Below are positions 40,001 to 49,000 of a stretch of 64,000 bases of DNA, in pieces. Every line of letters begins with the position of its first letter. The stretch's first letter is position 1. The position numbers and the translations under genes were made by a program. Origin of the DNA: Symsagittifera roscoffensis (taxonomy: Eukaryota > Xenacoelomorpha > Acoela > Convolutidae); contig NC_087066.1 of assembly GCF_963678635.1 (NCBI RefSeq), forward strand, positions 67,215,477 to 67,279,476, read 5' to 3'. A model generated the notes under the pieces. The model ran no database searches. It saw only the letters and a list, made by a program, of their open reading frames with translations, and had not been told where the DNA came from.

Positions 40001-43000
40001 AAAAATTCACCTACCTCTGAGATTCGAACCTGCGACCTAGAGACTAAGAGTCTCACACAATAACCACGGAAGCTTAAAAGGCACCAAACATAAGCCACAA
40101 ATAAAGCAGAGAACAGATGCTAAGCAATTTCCAACGCTACAGTGAAAATTCCAAATAATAGAACACTTTAAATGAGCATTTTAATTTGCTTGTTAGGTTA
40201 GAAAAAACGGTTCTTAATAACACACTAAGCGGATCGCAAGCGTAAATATGCTGCTTCATGTGTACAGTGCTGATTTGAATTAACCGGACAAAACGCGTTA
40301 AACTTGAAATTTAAAACCCGTTTTTCTCAAAGTGGGTTGAGTTTAGGTGAAAACTTATGAAGACAAAATTTGCTTAAAATTTTAGCAGAATTAATATGGT
40401 GTAAATTGTTTTGCGAAATTCGGGTCAATTTGGCTTTTCTTAGTTCAATCAAAAATTACGCCAAAAATACCTAGTCGATCACAGACATAATTATATCAAA
40501 GTGAGCCCCTTGCGTAGCCCAACCAACATAAAGAAGGGTATATTCTCCAAAAAAAAATGCAAATTGTTTAAAAATTGTTTTTGAATAAAAAGTTGGTAAT
40601 TTATATAGTAAAAACGACCTTTTTTGTCTATCAAACAAAATTGAATTAACTTAAACAATGTTTTGGAGAATATACCCTTCTTTATGTTGGTTGGACTACG
40701 TAAGGGGCTCACTTTGATATAATTATGTCTGTGATCGACTGGGTATTTTCGGCGTAATTTTTGATTTAACTAAGAGAAGCCAAATTGACTCATTTTTGGG
40801 GTAAAATTTCGGGCCCGAATTTCGCAAAACAAATTACACCATATTAATTCTGCTAAATTTTTAAGCAAGTTTTGTCTTCATGAGTTTTCACCTAAACTCA
40901 ACCCACTTTGAGAAAAACAGGTTTTAAATTTCAAGTTTAACGCGTTTTGTGCGGTTAATTTAAATCAGCAAAGTATTCAAACTTTCTTTAATGTTTTCGC
41001 GTACATATTTTTCACTTTCTTTGTAGATCTTCAATTTCGTATTTCATTTGATTCATGTTATAATTTTGGTTTGATTATTTACCATTAACAATGAGAAATA
41101 AAAACGTCTTCTACTCACGAGTCTCCCCACACAATCAGCTCTCTCTTCAGGTAGACCATGGAACCTGGCTCAGCAAAATTCCGGAGAGGATCATCGCACA
41201 TGATCCATCCATTGCACGCTTTGAAGTGACAAGCTACCTCTGGTTCATCAATAGCCGCCATCTCTTCGGTTGTAGTCATAGTCTGGTAAGGATGCTCAGA
41301 GAAGTATCTATTACAGGAATTAAGTCATTCACTATTTGTTCAACAAAACCGTCCAACTGCATTCTACTGGAAATTTCAATTTCATTATTTAAATAGTATT
41401 AGGGATAGCCGGTTGCTGTGCATTTAGCACAGAATGTTCAGACCACATTCATAAAAAATTACAAAAAGTTTTTTGTTCAATTTTTCTTCTATTTACTGTT
41501 GTTTTTTTGTAGGCGTTGTGAGAAGAAATTAAAATAAACGCGTACAAAATTAGTCAATTAGGCAGAATTTACAACAGTTATGTTCAAAAAATGAAAAACA
41601 AACAAAGGAAGAGCTAAAGAAATCTTCCACTAACATTTCAGTTAACTTCCACAAACATTTGACTTTTTAAGCTAATTGACCCAATTTCTATCAATTTTTA
41701 TATATACTAAACCTCAAAAAATAAATCAATTTTTGAAAATTATTAATGCGTTCGAATCACGTCTGAAAGGGCTTTAATACGATATATCACTCAAACCATT
41801 CCGGTGATTATTTTGGGTACCTTATTTTGCGTGGCAAACAACATAGCCAGGAGACAGTTGGAAAAGAGTCGCAAAGCAAGGAAACAGAACAAAAAACTGA
41901 CTTGTTTTCAAGAACAAATTATGATTTGAGTTTTTTGATAAATTTATCACAATTTAAGAAAACTGGATCAATAAGTAAAATTTTCATTCCGCTGAGAAAT
42001 CTGAAAATTATATTCCACTTTCGAAACTAGAAGTAGATCACGTTTTTCGTTGACATTTACACTTTTGCTGTTTGATAGTGGAGTTTGCTTCCTTCCTAAA
42101 AACGAAATGAACTCAACTTAAACAGAAATCAAAAGTCAAACCGCGAAATAACAAATTTGAGCCTGAACAAATTTTATGAGCTTGAACAAATTTTTTTCCT
42201 GAAAAAAAAGCAACAAAAAATCACCAAGACCTATATAATATTATTTTTGACTCTTAAAAAACTTAAACACACCCAAATATAGAGTTCCTCCCCATTTTCA
42301 ATGGTCGGAACAACGAACTCAATTTATTATTAATTATCTCTTAGCATTTGAGAGAAATATTGAGCCACTACCATGCAACCTGAAAAAATTTGTCGCTTCT
42401 AACCTCCACACGATTGGAGTTTCTTCTGCAATCTTATCCCATTTTGGCCCATTTGGATCCAAAAAGACATAGCCAGCATTGGCCACGCAGTTTCCAACAC
42501 CATCTAAGAGGAATCCCTGGATGCGTTCTTTTTTCTCCTTGTTCAATCTAGTTACATGCGCTTCGAAGTCCGACACAGCCGCCTCAACCAACTCGCTGTA
42601 GTTTTTCTGCGGCCTAAAACAGAATGGGACCGCTTAATTTGAAATTTGAGCATAATTAATAGTTGAATTAAAAATGCCCAAAATAACCAGCAGCTAAAGG
42701 AGCTAAACACATTATGAGCACCAAGGACGAAAAATCACTTTTTCCAAATTGCAAACTGAAAAAATATAGCCAATAAACTATTTACAAAATTAAGCTAAAC
42801 TCAGATAATAGAAATGCTTTTCACATATATGGAGAGAAAAATTACACCAAGATAGAGCTGGAAAGTTAGAAGAAATTGTATGTCTTCACCCAATTCATTA
42901 AATTAACCTCATGTGAGTTTTCAGCCAATAAGTTTTCATTCCACAGATGTTTTTGAATAAAATTCCAACCTTAAAAATAAATGAAATGAAAACGAAAGCC

Positions 43001-46000
43001 TCTGAAAACCTAATTTTCCTCAAAGAGCGAAAAATGGCAAATTGATGAATAACAAGCTGAAAAAAAAATCAAATTACTAGCAGCATAACACAAAAAAGGA
43101 ACATGACCAACAGACAGTTGGAAAAGTGTCGAACAATGAGATCGAACATTTTGCTGACTTTTTTGATAAAAGCGAATCGGAGTTTTGCAACACTTTCGAT
43201 ACAACAAAAAACATAGCATTGCAAGAAAGTGAATACAAAAAAAGAGGATGCCGTATTAAGTTTTAAAAAATTATTTGGAAATTAGGCGGAAAATCTACAC
43301 CTACAAAAATGTTATAATTATCATGATAATGAGGGTTTAGTCATTATTTAAACACTCGATAAAGAAATGAAGCACACTGGTTTTCCTTAAGTTAATAGTG
43401 AGCACTAAACAGATATATTTCAGCACTTTTTAAATTCCTTTATATGATTTTCCAGAATGATCTTCGTAAACAGCTTTAAAATTATTGGAAATAAATTACC
43501 GAACGGCAGCTAAGATGACAAAATTTGAGACCCCGTTGCGCTAGAAATAAAACTGTAGCCATAAGAAAACTTTGAGCAAAAAAGTTTTTAAAGTGTACGC
43601 TTTTACGACAAATCCCTACTGAAGACTCAAAAAAGCATCCAAAAATATTGCCCTCGAAACTCTGCAATATAAGTTCCCTAAACCAATAAAACAAGCCAGA
43701 ACTTGAAATTATAAATTTCAGAACTTGCAACTATAATAAAAAACTCCTTTATTCAAAAACCAATGCTTGGGCAATACGCCCAACAAAAAGCCATACCAGA
43801 TAATATTTTAAAAACTGTTAAGTGAACCGAAAAAAAATTAGGACGACAACAACGGATCAAAAAATAAGAACTATTACTAGCCTTAAAAAAATCCAACTAA
43901 TACCTACCTAAAAATGGCATTTGGATTTTCAAGAAATTGAGAATGTTATTAGCCTGCACGTGAAAGTAACTTTTTGTTTCTCACGGTAACGCGACAACTC
44001 GTTACAGAAGGCAACTCGCGAAATTCAAGGAAGAATTTAAGTTATAAAAACTTTAAGTTATAAAAACTTTGACTTAAAAACTTTGACGCGTTGCGTCGAA
44101 AAACCGTCTCTAATATCCGTAAAAAATCCTGCTCTCTAATGGCAAGCTCGCAACACAATGGCGAGACCGCGATGGTGAGTATATAGCGAGAAGGCTTTTA
44201 TGTGAGTTGACTTTTATTGCGAGTTGTCGCATAAGGGTTTCTTACAGATTTGTAACAAAAAGTGTAATGACATTTAGATCAAATGTCATTACTTTGAACA
44301 ATTATTGTACTGTTGTTTGAAACAAGTAGATTTTTTCGATCCTTCGGTGAATTAAAAATGCAGCAACCGTGTTGACTTATTTTAGTCGAATGTCAAAGCA
44401 CATGCTATCAAAAAGCCGTACAGCTGCGAGCTAAAGTCGCACCAATATTTGCGAATTGGGTTGGAATAAATAATTACACTACGCTCGCAAGTTTTAACAA
44501 CTTGTTGAAAAAAGTCACGAGAGCTTTGAATGAACAGATATTGTATTCCTGGCTTGATTTTAACGGTATTTTTTTTGAAACTTCGGCAGAAGTGCAATTT
44601 AACATTCATTTTGATCTCCGTGAGTCAACCAAACTCTCTACTGATCGAGGATCAGACAGATTTGAAAAAATAAAACTGTTATTTTAACAACATCAAGCAC
44701 ATGGATGCACTTCAATCTGCTGGACTTCAAGCCTAAAAATGACAAAGTCGTGTAGTTAAATTTACTCTCCTAAGAAATCCAGCAGATACCAGTATTAGCA
44801 TTCATTTAGAGAAAACAGGATCAATAGATTCATTTAGAGAAAAGGGATCAATTAAGATTTTTTTATTCCGCTGCAAAACGAAAAATCAAAATCCGATTTC
44901 GAAACTTTGGTTAAAAAATTTTCCAAAAATAATAAAAAAAATAGAAACTAAAGAAAAGTGTTAACTTCGTTTATTGACAGTTAAAAACCAAGCACGACCA
45001 AAAACAACACAACTAGTCGACAAAAAGAAAAGAAAGCTGCACAAATAAAAAAACTTTCGAAAAAATTTGAAAACAGGCGCTACGCGCAATACACCGAAGG
45101 CATAGAAACTGAAGCAAAAACCAAACAACTTGAACAACTAATAATTGAAGAATAACAGTTCTAGAACAAAAAATCGTACTAATACATGTATACACCAAAA
45201 TTTTGCTATATCGAGAAAGAGCCTGAAATAACAGTTCTAGAACTAAAAATCGTACTAACACATGTATAGGTGAAATTTTTGATATATCAACGAAGATCAT
45301 AAAATAACACTTCTAGAACTAAAAATCGTACTAACACATGTATACACCAAAATTTCTCATGAACAAATAACCAAACAAACAGACCCATAATATAAATAAA
45401 TGAAAACAAATAAATTAAATAAATACACACGCAGAAATAATAAAAGCAAAACTAAATGAAAGAAAGAATAATTAAATAAATAAACAAAACACGTGATAAA
45501 AATAAACAAAAATAAATATGTACATACATAAATTATAAATAAATATAAGCAAACTAAACATAATTAAATAAATAGAAGAACAGATAATTAAATAAATAAA
45601 GATGAACAAATAAAGAAACAAACATACGCAATCACGTGACATAGCGCGATATAGTCCAGCCCACATGATAATTGATAACTGTGGACGTTATTTGTCGACA
45701 CTTGACAACAGACAACATTAAAAAAAAACCCGTTACACGATACCATAACACCTTGACTAAAGTCTTTCAGGATTTCGACTTTCAATTCACTTTGAAGAAA
45801 ACATTACAAGGAAGACATTTGTCAGTGCTGATTTAGCCTGACCAAAACAAAATATAAGCAGCGTACATTTACGCAAGTTGATTATATTTGTGTCACTTTT
45901 TGAGCAGGAAAAATTGTTTGCAAAAATCGAGCCAAAAAAATTTTTGGAACGCAAAGTTCAAATCTCCGGGCAAAGACAGCTAAGAACCTTTTTCGCCCGT

Positions 46001-49000
46001 CAAATAAAGCAAAATGAGCGAATAAACCGATAAAATATGAGTAAAAAATCGAGCGAAAAAAAAACAAATTTGACAACCGAGGTGTTGGTGAATTTACGCT
46101 CTGAAGAAATCTAGCAGATTACCAGTATTAGCAACCAGTAGTTAAATATGAATTTTTCAGAAATTTAATATATCAGAAAAAATGATTCTGCGATTAAATC
46201 AAACAACAAGTTTACCTGAAACAGTCCATGCTCTAATTTGAAAACGCTTGCTAATTGCAAGCATATACACAGAGGCGAGGTTGCACTTCGCATACACAAG
46301 CAACAATATGACCGATAACGCAACTGAGAAAACCTGAAAACTGAATGAGTAAAACTTTGAGTCTAAGAAATTTCTCAAGTGACGCACGCCAATTATGAGT
46401 CTACATAATTGCTAAGTGACGCAAGCAAAATATGACGCATTAGCAGTACCAGTCAATTTGAAAAAAAAAAGAAATTTACCAAAGAACATGCCTCATTTTA
46501 TAGAGCGGACGCATTTTAACTCGTATACGATAAAATTCATTTATAACATCCGACCCTGCCCAGGTTCGTACCCTCTTATTTTGTTGCGGGTCTCCTTCCC
46601 TAACTCTATAGTACAGATCCATGATACTTTAAAGCTAAAAAGCTACTAGAGGCCCAGTTAAAGCTGGAGGTACCTGTTTGATATTTTTGAATTTGTTGTA
46701 CTGATGCGTGATGAAGTAGGTTATTTACAAAATTTATGCATTGAGCTTCACCCAAAACCTTGGTTGTTGCTCTATTAAAAACGAGTGAAAAATTTTGTAA
46801 TTCTGGAATTTTCCCAGAAATATGTTTCTTGCTCAAACTTCGAAGCGTAGCAGTTTATGCACGGAGGCTTCTTGCAACCTGTTGCCTTGATTAAACCTTT
46901 GATATCAGATTGAGTTGTTTTCGAGAAGTCAAAAGTTTAAAACGGATAAGAAATCAAAACATTGACTTTTCGGAAGGCCATAAATTTTTTGTGTTGGGAA
47001 AATTGAAGGCGAGCGCTTACACAGAGAGCCCTTCCTTTTTTCATTGAAACCAATATCTTAGATTCAGGAGGGTAGTTTGAGAAAAGCAAAAAATTTTCAA
47101 AAAACAGTCAAAAATTCGATTTTTCCGAGGTCCGAGGATCATAAATTTCTGTGTTGTAAAAAAGATGGGCGTAACCGCTTATGCAATAGAGCATCCCACA
47201 ACCCGTTCTACCAAATGAAACCAAAATCTCAGATTTGGGAGGATAGTATTTGAGAAAAATCGATAAGTTTAGAAAAAACGGTAAAAAAATCGAAAATTTG
47301 ACTTTTCGGAGGATCATAACTTTTCGTGTAAAAAAAAATTAGGCGCAATCATTTATGCAGCAAAGCTTCCCATAAACGATTCTTTTTTTCAAGTAAACTA
47401 AAACCTCTGATTTGGGAGAGTAGTTTTTGAGAAAAACCGAAAAGTTTCAAAAAACGGTCGGAAAAATCGTAAGTTTGACTTTTCTGAGTCATAACTTTTT
47501 GTGTGAAAAAATTTGAGCGTAACCGCTAATGCAGAGGAGCTCCCCACAACCTGTCCGTTCGATTGAAACTAAAATCTCAGATTTGGGAGGGCTGTTTTTG
47601 AGAAAAGTTCAAAACATGGCCAAAAAATCTAAAAATTGACTATTTTGAGGGCCATAACATTTTGTGTAAAAGAATTTAGGAATAGCCGCTTATGCGCTTG
47701 CCACAACCTAACCTATCCATTGACATCAGATTTGGGTGGGTAGTTATCGAGAAAACTCCTCCACACACTTTTTCGAAGGCCGTAGAAAGTGCGGTAAGGT
47801 AGAAAGAGACTAGCGTAGTGAACACTATCAAAATGAACACATTTTTCCGCAACAAAATTTGCGTCGCAACGATATTTTCGACTTAGGTTGGAAAAAAAGA
47901 TAGTTCATACTATAACACAAGCTATGCTTGTGTAAACACAGAGGCAAAGCTGTGCTTCGCAAACACTACCGAGAACACGACAAAAAATCAGCTCTATGAA
48001 GTGCGATACGAAAAAGTTGAAATAAGCCTCGAAATAGTAAAAATTCGGCTACTCTCGGATTCGATCTGCGACCTGGAGATTATGATTCTCAGACACTAAC
48101 CACGGAAATTTAATAAATCACAAACACTAGACACGTATAAAGCAAAGAGCAGATGCTATGAATTTTCCAATGGTACAGATCGTGATTATAGCAGAAGTGC
48201 CCCCCAAACAATGAACACTTTTATTTGCGAGTTAGGTCAGAAAAAAATAAGGTTCATACTGATACACTAAAGCGCGCAAGTTCGTAAAGTAAAAATGAAA
48301 AAAAAACACGACTAAGCTACAGGTCTAGCTACAAACGAAGCCGTGACACAACATAATATCTTATCAAAGCTGAAAACTAAAACTTGGGAACAGGGATGGT
48401 ATATAACCTCTGGAAATAGAATTTGGCTACAGCTGCTTCCAAGTCTACAGTACATCCAAACAAGTTGTACTTTGGGTCCTGTACCAACTGAACAGCAACG
48501 TCACCCGGTAGTCTACCAGGAGCATCCAAGAGCCCCTTCAGCTTAGCCCGGAACTCAGACACAAGTGTGTCCACATCTGCCAGGTAGAATTCGGCTATTT
48601 TGTGCTTCGGAAGCACTTCACTGATGAACACGTTTCTCAAGATCTAAAAAACATTCCCTAAATAGAATGAAAAGCATTTCTCTTAACATCCAACAAGAGA
48701 CGTTGTGATAAGCTAGTGGTTGTCTTGCTGCAGACAATATCAATGTCTCTCTCTCAAACTTTGATAAATATAAGTGCAAATTCGCCGAATTCTTATTTCT
48801 ATCACTTAAATTATATAATTGTGCGATCTTTGTGATAATACGCTCTTTTAACGCAAGTATAATGCAATGCGTGAGTAATTCGCGTTCTGTCATATTAATT
48901 TCCTCACTTCTAGGGTTTCGCTTGTCACGGGTGTCGGTAGGACTCCCTTCTTTGCATATTTGCCCGCATTCACGTCTAGGGTAAGCTGCCACAGAAGTCT

